Assembly: GCA_036006525.1 (NCBI GenBank)
Contig: DASYPP010000009.1
Span: 1-64,000 of the forward strand
Reading direction: 5' to 3'
From: DASYPP01 sp036006525
Lineage (GTDB): Bacteria > Gemmatimonadota > Gemmatimonadetes > Gemmatimonadales > GWC2-71-9
DNA length: 64,000 nt
Positions within the stretch are counted from its first letter, which is position 1. Each line of letters starts with the position of its first letter. The translations under genes were made by a program, and so were the position numbers. Positions 24,075 to 33,869 of the stretch are shown here, piece by piece. The notes under the pieces are model-generated. The model was not told the origin of the DNA, did no database searches, and saw only the letters and a list, made by a program, of their open reading frames with translations.

Positions 24075-25373
24075 GTGAAACTCAGAATCTGGCTGGTTGG
24101 CTGCCTCCTGGCGGCTATCGCAATCCCCGGCATGGCCCAGGTGCCGGTCACTAACTCCGACTCGATTAGGGCCGAGTTGAAACGATTGGAAGCTCGAATC
24201 GACTCGCTCGAGTCGGCAGCGACGGCGGGACCCACCCAATCGGCGGCCCCGGCTCGGACCAGTGGTGCCTACATGAATATTGGATTTGACGGACTCTCGG
24301 ACTTCGGCTGGTCCTCGGAGCCCGATGTCCAGGCCTTGCAGGGTGGGGACCACGACCCTCATGTGCGCGGTTTCACAATTCCCAACGCCGAGATCTCACT
24401 CGACGGTGCCGTAGATCCATACTTCAGAGGATTTGCCAATATCGTCTACAAGCTGGATCCGAACGCCGAGACCGGCGTTGAATTGGAAGAGGTGTTCCTG
24501 CTGACGACGTCGCTTCCCGCGAATCTCCAGGTCAAGGCTGGGCAATTCTTTGCCGAGTTTGGGCGCCAGAATGCCCAGCACCCCCACGCATGGTCTTTCG
24601 TGGATCAGCCGCTGGTCCTCACCAGGATGTTCGGCCCCGATGGATTGCGTAGCCAGGGAATGCGAATCTCATGGCTTCCGCCCATTCCGTTCTATACCGA
24701 GGCGATGGTCACCATCATGAACAGCGCGGGTGGCACCGCGTTCAGCTTTCGCTCCGATGAGTCCTCCGAGATTCATGGCGGGCAACCCATCACCCGGGCC
24801 GTGGATAAGCTCAATGACCTGCTGATTGCGCCCCGCATCACGTCGTCGGTGGAACTTACCAGTACCCAGACGTTGCTGTTCGGCGCATCAGCGGCATTCG
24901 GTCCGAACAATTCCGGGCCTGACTCCCGGACCAGGATTTATGGCGCGGATCTCTACTGGAAGTGGAAATCGGCAACCGCAATGCAGGGATTTCCGTTTGT
25001 CTCATTTCAAACCGAAGGGATCATCCGTCGATATGATGCCGCACAGCGGGCATCGATTGAAGATCCCCTGGTCACTCTCCCGGCCGAGCACCTCAAGGAC
25101 TGGGGGGCGTATGCCCAGCTGTTGTGGGGCGTCAAGCCGCGCTGGGTCCTTGGTCTCCGGGGTGACGTCGCCGATGGAGACAGCGCCGCCTTCGACACGG
25201 CACTGCGCTCTCGCCGGTACCGGGTGTCACCGAACCTGACTTTCTATCCCAGTGAATTCTCGAAGATACGGCTGCAGTACAATTACGACGATCGCAGGGA
25301 TGTTGGCACCGACAATTCGCTGTGGTTGCAGGTCGAGTTCATCCTCGGCGCCCACGCGGCACACAAATTCTAA
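24075..25373 (+). CDS. Outer-membrane beta-barrel (porin-like) protein of the metal-uptake cluster
   Basis: 432 residues. The GTG at 24075 has GAGGAG 6 bases upstream and begins a signal peptide (VKLRIWLVGCLLAAIAIPGMAQ). A short coiled-coil stretch follows (SIRAELKRLEARIDSLES, about 28-45), then alternating strands rich in aromatic residues to a C-terminal EFILGAHAAHKF. Barrels of this style resemble phosphate-selective or zinc-regulated porins. Its place directly before a metal-binding ABC lipoprotein-type gene suggests it admits the metal across the outer membrane. Specificity is inferred only from context. Confidence 0.75.
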   Translation: MKLRIWLVGCLLAAIAIPGMAQVPVTNSDSIRAELKRLEARIDSLESAATAGPTQSAAPARTSGAYMNIGFDGLSDFGWSSEPDVQALQGGDHDPHVRGFTIPNAEISLDGAVDPYFRGFANIVYKLDPNAETGVELEEVFLLTTSLPANLQVKAGQFFAEFGRQNAQHPHAWSFVDQPLVLTRMFGPDGLRSQGMRISWLPPIPFYTEAMVTIMNSAGGTAFSFRSDESSEIHGGQPITRAVDKLNDLLIAPRITSSVELTSTQTLLFGASAAFGPNNSGPDSRTRIYGADLYWKWKSATAMQGFPFVSFQTEGIIRRYDAAQRASIEDPLVTLPAEHLKDWGAYAQLLWGVKPRWVLGLRGDVADGDSAAFDTALRSRRYRVSPNLTFYPSEFSKIRLQYNYDDRRDVGTDNSLWLQVEFILGAHAAHKF

Positions 25374-25389
25374 AGGAATCGATACTCAT

Positions 25390-26316
25390 ATGCAGATCAC
25401 CAACGCACTCAGAGTAGCCGCAATCGCTCTGATTCTGGTACCCGGCCCAGGCACATCGGCCGCGAAAAAACTTAACGTGATCGCCACGACACCTGATCTG
25501 GCGGCAATCGCGAGGGAAATCGGCGGTGATGCCATCGATGTGGCCGCGATGGCGAAACCGACGGAAGACCCGCATTTCGTGGATGCCAAACCCAGTTTCC
25601 TCGTTGCGCTCAACCGGGCTGACGTATTGATCGAAGGCGGAGCCGAGTTGGAACTCGGATGGTTGCCCCCATTGCTCGACAACGCGCGCAACGCCAAGAT
25701 CGCCCCGGGCGCTCCGGGCAGGATCGTCGCATCGGAAGGGGTACGGTTGCTCGAGGTACCCACATCGTTTGATCGTTCCAGGGGCGACGTCCACGCGCTT
25801 GGAAATCCGCATTACCTGATTGACCCTCTCAACGCGAAGATCGTCGCAGCGAATATTGCCGCCCATCTCGCGCATGTCGATCCGGCATCCGCATCGATCT
25901 ACCAGGCGAATCTTGCCAGGTTCAATCAGACCCTCGATGCCAGAATGACAGAATGGCGGAAGCAGCTTGAACCGTTTCGCGATGCCAAGATTGTTACCTA
26001 TCACAAGGACTTCGTCTACTTCGCCCAGCGGTTCGACCTGGACATCGTCGGAGAGCTCGAGCCAAAACCTGGCATTGCGCCTTCTCCTGCGCACCTGGCC
26101 GAGGTCATCACCACGATGAAGTCGACCCATGCTCGAGCAATCATCGTCCAGCCATTTCAGAATCGGAGGACTGCCGAGACGGTGGCGCGCCAGACTGACG
26201 GCGTGGTCCTCGACATTTCGCAGCAACCTGGCGCCATTCCGAACACCGCAACGTATTTCGACCTCATGGACTACGTCGTGCGAACCCTCGCCACCGCTTT
26301 GGGGAACAGCAAATGA
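25390..26316 (+). CDS. Metal ABC transporter substrate-binding protein (ZnuA/TroA-like)
   Basis: 308 residues. The ATG at 25390 starts a signal peptide ending GTSAA; AAGGA lies upstream. The cluster A-I fold is clear: KLNVIATTPDLAAIAREIGG, EDPHFVDAKPS (first metal His), GNPHYLIDPLNA (second), YHKDFVYFAQRF (third His) and LEPKPGIAPSPAHLAEVI. There is no His-rich loop between the first two His sites, unlike many ZnuA proteins. The metal could be zinc or manganese. It overlaps the permease gene by 4 bases. Confidence 0.88.
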   Translation: MQITNALRVAAIALILVPGPGTSAAKKLNVIATTPDLAAIAREIGGDAIDVAAMAKPTEDPHFVDAKPSFLVALNRADVLIEGGAELELGWLPPLLDNARNAKIAPGAPGRIVASEGVRLLEVPTSFDRSRGDVHALGNPHYLIDPLNAKIVAANIAAHLAHVDPASASIYQANLARFNQTLDARMTEWRKQLEPFRDAKIVTYHKDFVYFAQRFDLDIVGELEPKPGIAPSPAHLAEVITTMKSTHARAIIVQPFQNRRTAETVARQTDGVVLDISQQPGAIPNTATYFDLMDYVVRTLATALGNSK

Positions 26317-27155
26317 ACCCGTCCGATCTCGGTGTAGTCTGGGAAGTAATGAAGTGGCCGCTGGCGGCGTGCCTGATCCTGCCACCGCTGCTGGTCTATC
26401 TCGGCCTGCACGTGGTGAGACGCGAGGTCATTTTCGTGGATCTCGCCCTTGCCCAGGTGGCGACGTTGGGGACCTGTGTCGCTTTGCTGATGGGTTACCA
26501 CTTCGACGATCGGCCTACATTCTGGATTTCCCTCGGCGTGACCTTTCTCGGGGCGGCATTCTTCAGCTGGTCGCGCGGCAGTCGCAAGCATCAGGTTCCG
26601 CAGGAAGCAGTCATCGGCATCACCTTCGTCGTGGCGGCGGCGGGAGTCATTCTGTTGTTGAGCAGGGTAGCCGGAGGGAAAGAAGAGCTCGAGCACCTGT
26701 TGACCGGGGACATCCTTAATGTCACCAGGGGAGAAGTGGGACAGCGGGCCCTGGTGTTTGTGGCGCTGGCTGTATTCTATGGGGTCTTCCACCGTCGCTT
26801 CGCGCTGATTTCCTCAGATCCGGACCATGCCGATACCACCGGCATGCGAGTCCGCCTCTGGGATTTTCTGTTTTACGCGGCCTTTGCACTTGTAGTGGTC
26901 AGTTTCGTACGCATCGCCGGAGTGCTCCTGACGTTTGCGTATCTGATTGTCCCAGCGGTCTGCGGTGTGATGCTGGCCAAGCAATGGATGAGTCGATTGC
27001 TCGTGGGATGGGCAGTCGCCGCGGCTGCAAGCCTTATCGGGCTATGGACATCGTATAAGCTGGATTTGCCTACTGGAGCCGCGATTGTGGTCGCGTGCGG
27101 ACTGTTGCTGGCGATACTCAGTGGGTTCGCCATGATGCGAAATCGTAACGCGTAG
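26313..27155 (+). CDS. Metal ABC transporter permease (ZnuB/MntB family)
   Basis: 280 residues with about eight membrane helices, including RREVIFVDLALAQVATLGT near residues 36-54 (the family's ATPase-coupling and helix region) and LTFAYLIVPAVCGVML near 203-218. The ATG overlaps the binding-protein stop (ATGA). No ATPase gene follows; a terminator at 27187 ends the cluster, so the nucleotide-binding subunit must be encoded elsewhere or the system is incomplete. Confidence 0.88.
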   Translation: MNPSDLGVVWEVMKWPLAACLILPPLLVYLGLHVVRREVIFVDLALAQVATLGTCVALLMGYHFDDRPTFWISLGVTFLGAAFFSWSRGSRKHQVPQEAVIGITFVVAAAGVILLLSRVAGGKEELEHLLTGDILNVTRGEVGQRALVFVALAVFYGVFHRRFALISSDPDHADTTGMRVRLWDFLFYAAFALVVVSFVRIAGVLLTFAYLIVPAVCGVMLAKQWMSRLLVGWAVAAAASLIGLWTSYKLDLPTGAAIVVACGLLLAILSGFAMMRNRNA

Positions 27156-27186
27156 TTCAGACTTCTAAGCCCGCTGAGATTTGAAG

Positions 27187-27220
27187 AGTCCCCTCAAGTG
27201 AGCGAGGGGGCTTTTCTCTT
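27187..27220 (+). terminator. Rho-independent terminator after the metal permease gene
   Basis: AGTCCCCTC and GAGGGGGCT form a 9-pair stem (one G-T) around AAGTGAGC, followed directly by TTTTCTCTT. It separates the metal-uptake cluster from the copper operon. Confidence 0.75.
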
Positions 27221-27230
27221 GCCCGTTGCA

Positions 27231-27249
27231 TATACCCCCACCCCCTATT
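27231..27249 (+). promoter_or_regulatory. Candidate CsoR/RcnR-type operator of the copper operon
   Basis: ATA-CCCCC-A-CCCCC-TAT is a C-tract flanked by short inverted AT arms, in the leader 55 bases before the CopZ-like gene. CsoR/RcnR-family repressors recognise G/C tracts with AT-rich inverted flanks, and a CsoR gene is the last gene of this operon. The two tracts lie on the same strand, so it is not the classic ACCCC...GGGGT type. Confidence 0.35.
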
Positions 27250-27303
27250 ACTCTCACCAGACAGTCGCCAATTCTTCTCCTTGGAAGATGTAGGTTCAAC
27301 ACT

Positions 27304-27516
27304 ATGAAATCAATAACGTTACACATCGAAGCGATGAGCTGTGGCCACTGCCTGAACGCCGTCAACCAGGCCATCGCGAGTGTGCCGGGCGCCAAGCCGA
27401 TCGCCGTCCGAATGGGGCGGGCAGATATCGAGTACGATGAGAGCCTCACTTCTCCGGCGAACATCGCGGAGACGGTGCGTGCCGCCGGTTACCCCGCGAC
27501 GCCGATTGGCTCATGA
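27304..27516 (+). CDS. Copper chaperone-like heavy-metal-associated protein (CopZ type)
   Basis: 70 residues forming one HMA ferredoxin-like domain. The metal site is MSCGHC (MxCxxC, about residues 11-16), followed by LNAVNQAIASVPG and ending TVRAAGYPA, the usual helix 1 and last strand. It should carry Cu(I) to the CopA encoded downstream. The ATG at 27304 matches the domain start. Its TGA overlaps the ATG of the next tiny gene by 4 bases. Confidence 0.88.
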   Translation: MKSITLHIEAMSCGHCLNAVNQAIASVPGAKPIAVRMGRADIEYDESLTSPANIAETVRAAGYPATPIGS

Positions 27517-27607
27517 TCGCCAAGTCCCTGGTGACCCTGTTCGGCCTGGTCGCGATCGCCTGGGTGAACTGGTACTTCCTGATCGCCGGCCGCCGGCGGC
27601 GCGATCC

Positions 27608-27611
<4 letters not shown>
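27513..27611 (+). CDS. 32-residue membrane peptide in the copper operon
   Basis: This tiny frame starts with ATG overlapping the CopZ-like stop (ATGA) and stops with TGA overlapping the CopA GTG start (GTGA). The product MIAKSLVTLFGLVAIAWVNW (continuing YFLIAG, then RRRRDP) is a single membrane helix followed by a positively charged end, so the C-terminus probably faces the cytoplasm. The helix resembles the anchor of membrane cupredoxins found in copper clusters, here without the cupredoxin domain. The double stop-start overlap argues that it is translated; it could be a CopA accessory peptide or a truncated remnant. Confidence 0.6.
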
Positions 27612-29777
<2,166 letters not shown>

Positions 29778-29785
<8 letters not shown>

Positions 29786-30140
29786 TTCCCCAACATCAGA
29801 CCCATTTCTCCACAGCGCCTGCGCCTGCGGCAACCGTCCGGGCGACGGCATCCATGCCACCGGGGTGGACCCCGAAGTCAAACAACTCCTGCTGAACCGG
29901 CTGCGGCGGATCGAGGGCCAGGCTCGCGGAATTCAGAAGATGGTGGAAGAGGAGCGCTACTGCGCCGATGTCCTGGTCCAGGTCGCGTCGGTGCAGGAGG
30001 CGCTGCGCGGAGTGTCGCGGGAACTGCTGCGGAACCACCTGAAACATTGCGCGACCGAGGCGATTCGTTCGGGAGACCCGGCCCAGGTGGAAGCAATGTA
30101 CGACGAATTGATGGAGCTGGTGGCCCGCAGCAATCGATAG
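29778..30140 (+). CDS. csoR: CsoR-family copper-sensing repressor
   Basis: 120 residues. The CsoR/RcnR four-helix core begins at VDPEVKQLLLNRLRRIEGQARG. The Cu(I) ligands Cys-His-Cys are present: RYCADVL and the HxxxC pair in NHLKHC. An extra N-terminal segment has Cys residues in SACACGN and a His, which is unusual and may modulate metal binding. The start overlaps the copA end by 8 bases. It should derepress the operon when it binds Cu(I). Confidence 0.88.
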
Positions 30141-30148
30141 GACTTCCT

Positions 30149-31672
30149 TCAGGCGGCTGCGCTCGCGGCCTTTCCGGCCACTCGCCGCATGTCGGCCACT
30201 ACGGTGCGGGTGGCCCCCAGCATCACGGCCCCTCCGATAAACGCCACGACCGGAAGCACGATAATGGCCTTCTGTAGGCCGAAGATCTCGGAGAGTTTTC
30301 CGATCAGCGGCAATGCGATCGCATCGCCGGCCAAGTGGATGAAAAGGAGATAGGCGCCGATCACGGTTGAGCCGATCTTGGCCGGAACCACGTCGAAGGT
30401 GGCCGCCGCGATCGGACCGTTATACCAGGAAAGGAAGAAAAAGACGGCGCAGGAGACCGGGATGAACAGCGAGAGATCCCGGATGGTCAGCAACCAGACT
30501 CCCAGCGGCCCTCCGATCAGGAATCCGAACGCCACGGTAAGGACCCGGCCGGCCGGTGTGTGTTTCCTGAGCCAGTCGGCAAGGAAGCCCCCGAACAGTG
30601 TCCCCGCCGTCCCGAAGATCATGCCCCACTTTCCCAGGAGTGTTGCAGCGTCGGCCGAGGGAAGATCGAACTGGCGGGCGATGAAGGTCGGGCCCCAGCC
30701 AACAACCCCGTTCACACCGAAGGAAATGAGCGCGCCGCCAATGAAGATGTAGACCAGGGTGGGAGTGCGGAGCACGGCCTTGCCGGCCTTCAGGATGTCC
30801 TCGAAGGCATCCGCAATGTGGCCTCCGAACGGCGTCTCATCGATCTGGTCCGCCTGGATCAGCTTGACCCAGCGGTAGATGTTCCACGCCAGGCCCAGTC
30901 CCACGAAGGCGGCGAGAGTCGCGGCGTCAACATTGGAATCCGCTCCGTACACCAGGTCGAAGAGCGACGCCAGGAGCGTCCCCAGCGCGGTCAGGATCAA
31001 TAACGGCGCGAAATGGCGCGCAATCGCGGTGGCACCCAGCCCCAGGCCTTTCAGGTACTTTCGTACCGAGATCCGGCGCGGGGTTCGGGTCGGGTCCCGG
31101 AGCCGCGAGGCCAGGATCGCGCAGAGGAACCCCGGAATACCCACCGCCATGAAGGCGAGCCGCCAGCCGTAAGCCCCTTCGATCTTGCCACCGAGATAGA
31201 TCCCCAGCACCCCGCCGAGCGAGACTCCGGCGGTAAGCATACCCATGGCGATGGCGCGGGAACGACCCGGGAAGGAATCGGCGACAAAAGAAGAGGACGC
31301 GGGGCCGTACGCGGCCTCCCCGATCCCGACCGCGGCTCGGCAGGTGAAGAGCTGCCAGAAACTCCGCACCAGCCCGGAGGCCACGGTGAACATGCTCCAG
31401 AGCCCAACCCCCCAGGCGATGACGGCGCGCCGGGACCGGAGGTCGCTGAGCAGACCGAACGGAAGGGCGGCGATCGAAAAAACCAGGATGTAGGCCGAAC
31501 CGAGCCAGCCGAGCTGTGAATCGGTGAGGTGCAGGTCTCGTTTGATGGGCTCGAACAGCGCAAAGATGACGTTGCGGTCGAGGTAATTGAGCAGGTTGAT
31601 GAAGGCGAGCAGCCCCAGCGCGTACAGGCTGTACGCGCCCGTGACCGGGGCCTTCCCGGTCTCAGCGGCCAC
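30149..31672 (-). CDS. MFS transporter (spinster-like)
   Basis: 507 residues, about 12 membrane helices. MFS landmarks include NYLDRNVIFALFEPIKRDL near residues 28-46, GLLSDLRSRRAVIAWG (the motif-A loop), GIGEAAYGPASSSFVADSF and a central cytoplasmic loop. This pattern is closest to the spinster/organic-acid group. The substrate is unknown. It starts with GTG, overlaps the deoxyhypusine synthase-like gene by 11 bases and is the last gene of that operon. It could export or import a polyamine-like product of its neighbour; this is inference. It ends 9 bases from the converging csoR stop. Confidence 0.85.
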   Translation of the reverse strand: MAAETGKAPVTGAYSLYALGLLAFINLLNYLDRNVIFALFEPIKRDLHLTDSQLGWLGSAYILVFSIAALPFGLLSDLRSRRAVIAWGVGLWSMFTVASGLVRSFWQLFTCRAAVGIGEAAYGPASSSFVADSFPGRSRAIAMGMLTAGVSLGGVLGIYLGGKIEGAYGWRLAFMAVGIPGFLCAILASRLRDPTRTPRRISVRKYLKGLGLGATAIARHFAPLLILTALGTLLASLFDLVYGADSNVDAATLAAFVGLGLAWNIYRWVKLIQADQIDETPFGGHIADAFEDILKAGKAVLRTPTLVYIFIGGALISFGVNGVVGWGPTFIARQFDLPSADAATLLGKWGMIFGTAGTLFGGFLADWLRKHTPAGRVLTVAFGFLIGGPLGVWLLTIRDLSLFIPVSCAVFFFLSWYNGPIAAATFDVVPAKIGSTVIGAYLLFIHLAGDAIALPLIGKLSEIFGLQKAIIVLPVVAFIGGAVMLGATRTVVADMRRVAGKAASAAA

Positions 31673-32813
31673 CGGCCCCCGCCACGGAATCCGCCTCTCG
31701 CGCCCTGGAATCGCGGAAGGCGAGCGCGCTCTGGTATTCGCTCCGCAGCCGCTCCATCATGGTGCCGCGCCGGTCATACAGTCGTTTCAGCGTCCGCGCC
31801 GGGTGGCGATTGCGGGCGTAGGCGGTGAGCAGCGGCATGGTCAGCGTGGTGTCACCATAGCAGACCACGGTGCTGGGCAGCATGCTCGGGTCGATTTTGC
31901 CCCAGCTCACGGCCTCCGCGGGCGTGGCGCCGGACAGACCCCCGGTATCCGGGCGCGCATCGGTGAGCTGGAGGAAATAATCGTGGCCCTTCTCGTCGAT
32001 GCCGAGAACTTCCTGGATCTGCGGCTCAGTCTGCAGCATGAAGTTCTTGGGGCTGCCGCCCCCTACGATGAGACAGGCGCTCTTCCCGCCACCCCGCTTG
32101 GCATCGAGCACGATCGCCGCCGTTTCGTTGACGTCGGCGCTGACGTCGAACCGGAGCTGGCTTCCCGCGAGGGCCTGCTCCGCCACGTTCATACCGATCG
32201 AGCTGTCGCCCGGAGAGCTGGTGTAGATCGGAACCGCAAACTCGTGGGCAACCGAGAGGACCGATCGCCGGGTCAGGCCCAGCGCCTTCTCCCGCTCCGC
32301 CACATACCCGCCCAGCAGGTAATGGTACTCGGCGGTGCTCATCGAGCGCTGAAACTCCTCCCGGGCGGAAACCTCCCGGACGAACGCGTCGGTGGAGAGC
32401 AACACCGAGTAGTCGAAAAAGATGTCGTAGATCCGGACCACGCCCTTGTCCCGCAGCTCTACATCATCGGCGTGCGGAGTTCCCTGGTGCATGGCCAGGC
32501 CCAGGCCGAAGTGCGCATCGTGATAGAGATTGGCGCCGGTGGAGATGATCCAGTCCACGAAGCCCGATTCCATGAGCGGGATGATGGTGCTCATGCCCAG
32601 GCCGGCCGGAGTCATAGCGCCGGTGAGGCTCATGCCGACCGTGACGTCCGGCTCCAGCATGCGGGAGGTGAAGAGCAGGCACGCCTCGCGCAGCCGCCCG
32701 GCGTTATAGGCCAGGAAGGCATTATCGATCAGGTCGGCAACGGTCTCCTTGCCGCTGATCGGGGCGGGGTTGATCCGCCGGCCCCGCAGGTGCTCAGCCG
32801 AAGGTTTTGTCAT
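31662..32813 (-). CDS. Deoxyhypusine synthase-family protein
   Basis: 383 residues with the deoxyhypusine synthase fold: GMSLTGAMTPAGLG, VDWIISTGANLYHD, the SSPGDSSIGMN NAD-binding stretch, CLIVGGGSPKNF, and ATPAEAVSWGKI, whose Lys aligns with the catalytic imine-forming lysine of the eukaryotic enzyme. Bacteria lack eIF5A; some bacterial relatives act as homospermidine synthases or on other polyamines. The retained lysine suggests a real aminobutyl transferase. It overlaps LOG upstream (ATGA) and MFS downstream. Confidence 0.87.
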   Translation of the reverse strand: MTKPSAEHLRGRRINPAPISGKETVADLIDNAFLAYNAGRLREACLLFTSRMLEPDVTVGMSLTGAMTPAGLGMSTIIPLMESGFVDWIISTGANLYHDAHFGLGLAMHQGTPHADDVELRDKGVVRIYDIFFDYSVLLSTDAFVREVSAREEFQRSMSTAEYHYLLGGYVAEREKALGLTRRSVLSVAHEFAVPIYTSSPGDSSIGMNVAEQALAGSQLRFDVSADVNETAAIVLDAKRGGGKSACLIVGGGSPKNFMLQTEPQIQEVLGIDEKGHDYFLQLTDARPDTGGLSGATPAEAVSWGKIDPSMLPSTVVCYGDTTLTMPLLTAYARNRHPARTLKRLYDRRGTMMERLRSEYQSALAFRDSRAREADSVAGAGGR

Positions 32814-33538
32814 TTGGCTTTTTTCCGGGCCTGTGAAATGACCCGCACGACTTCACGGGGATCGTCGGTGATCTGGAAGAGCAGCAGATCCTTGTTGTCG
32901 ATCTTTCCCTCCCGCGCCACCGTGTCCTTGAGCCATTCGATGAGCCCGCTCCAATACGCGGTGCCGAAGAGCACCACGGGGAAGTGCTTGACCTTGCCGG
33001 TCTGGATCAGGGTCAGCGCCTCGAACAGCTCATCCATGGTGCCGAAGCCGCCGGGGAAGACCACGAAGGCCATGGAATACTTGGCGAACATCGTCTTGCG
33101 CACGAAGAAGAATTTGAAATTGATGCTGCGCTTCACAAACTTGTTGGTTCCCTGTTCGAAGGGCAGCTCGATATTGCACCCGATGGAGAGGCCACCGCCC
33201 TCCACCGCTCCCTTGTTGGCCGCCTCCATGATACCGGGACCGCCCCCGGTGATGATGGGAAAGTTCTCCTCGGCCAGAAGCCGCGCGGTCTCGACCGCGT
33301 TGGCATAATGGGGGTCGGTGTGCGGAGTGCGGGCCGAGCCGAAAAAGCACACCCCATCGAAGACATCCCCCAGGGTGTCGAAGCCTTCCACGAACTCGCC
33401 CATGATACGGAAAACCCGCCAGGGATCGGTCTTGCGCAGGGCATCGGGCCGCTCCAGGGGCCGGGCGGACTCCAGGAGGACTTCGTCCTCGGTGGGGCGC
33501 TTCTCTTCGCCGCTGCGGCGCTGCTTGGAATCGGCCAC
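32810..33538 (-). CDS. LOG-family protein (nucleotide 5'-monophosphate phosphoribohydrolase-like)
   Basis: 242 residues with the Rossmann-like LOG fold: the GGGPGIMEAANKGA motif (about residues 98-111) and PGGFGTMDELFE (about 162-173), which in characterised members bind nucleotide and ribose and cleave the N-glycosidic bond of adenine or cytokinin monophosphates. About 40 N-terminal residues precede the fold. GTG start. First gene of the LOG/DHS-like/MFS operon. The gap of 55 bases to the divergent gene at 33594 holds no clear promoter. Confidence 0.88.
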   Translation of the reverse strand: MADSKQRRSGEEKRPTEDEVLLESARPLERPDALRKTDPWRVFRIMGEFVEGFDTLGDVFDGVCFFGSARTPHTDPHYANAVETARLLAEENFPIITGGGPGIMEAANKGAVEGGGLSIGCNIELPFEQGTNKFVKRSINFKFFFVRKTMFAKYSMAFVVFPGGFGTMDELFEALTLIQTGKVKHFPVVLFGTAYWSGLIEWLKDTVAREGKIDNKDLLLFQITDDPREVVRVISQARKKAK

Positions 33539-33593
33539 GGAAAGTTCCGGTAAGGGACTCGCTCAGGACAGGGGAGGAATATAGCTTCCCCCC

Positions 33594-33857
33594 ATGCAGC
33601 GGCCCTCCTGGAGCGGTCTTCTGGTTCGGCTGACCGGCCGTGCCCTGGTCAATCCGCGTTTGGCCCTCGACCTTCTGCGCACCGCGTGGGCATTTCGCGG
33701 TCGCCACTGGTGGGCGTCCGCACCATTTCTTCCCATACCGGATCGCATTTACCTCCGCTGGCGGATGTACACCGCCTATGGCGATGAAAACGCCGTGCCG
33801 CCGCTCCGGGATGTCATCGGATTCGCCCGCTGGCGCCGCGAGGTCATGCATCTCTAG
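33594..33857 (+). CDS. Small conserved-looking hypothetical protein
   Basis: 87 residues, rich in Trp, Arg and Pro, with no signal peptide. The sequence FLPIPDRIYLRWRMYTAYGD and the end GFARWRREVMHL look structured rather than random, and the frame is closed by a stop 12 bases before the NDH-2 gene in the same direction. GGGGAGGA lies about 12 bases before the ATG. No family function is known to me. Confidence 0.65.
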   Translation: MQRPSWSGLLVRLTGRALVNPRLALDLLRTAWAFRGRHWWASAPFLPIPDRIYLRWRMYTAYGDENAVPPLRDVIGFARWRREVMHL

Positions 33858-33869
33858 GTTTTCGTCCCA

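Noticed and set aside
31587..33308. Plus-strand reading frame of 573 codons
   Set aside because: Antisense to the DHS-like and LOG genes, both clearly real.
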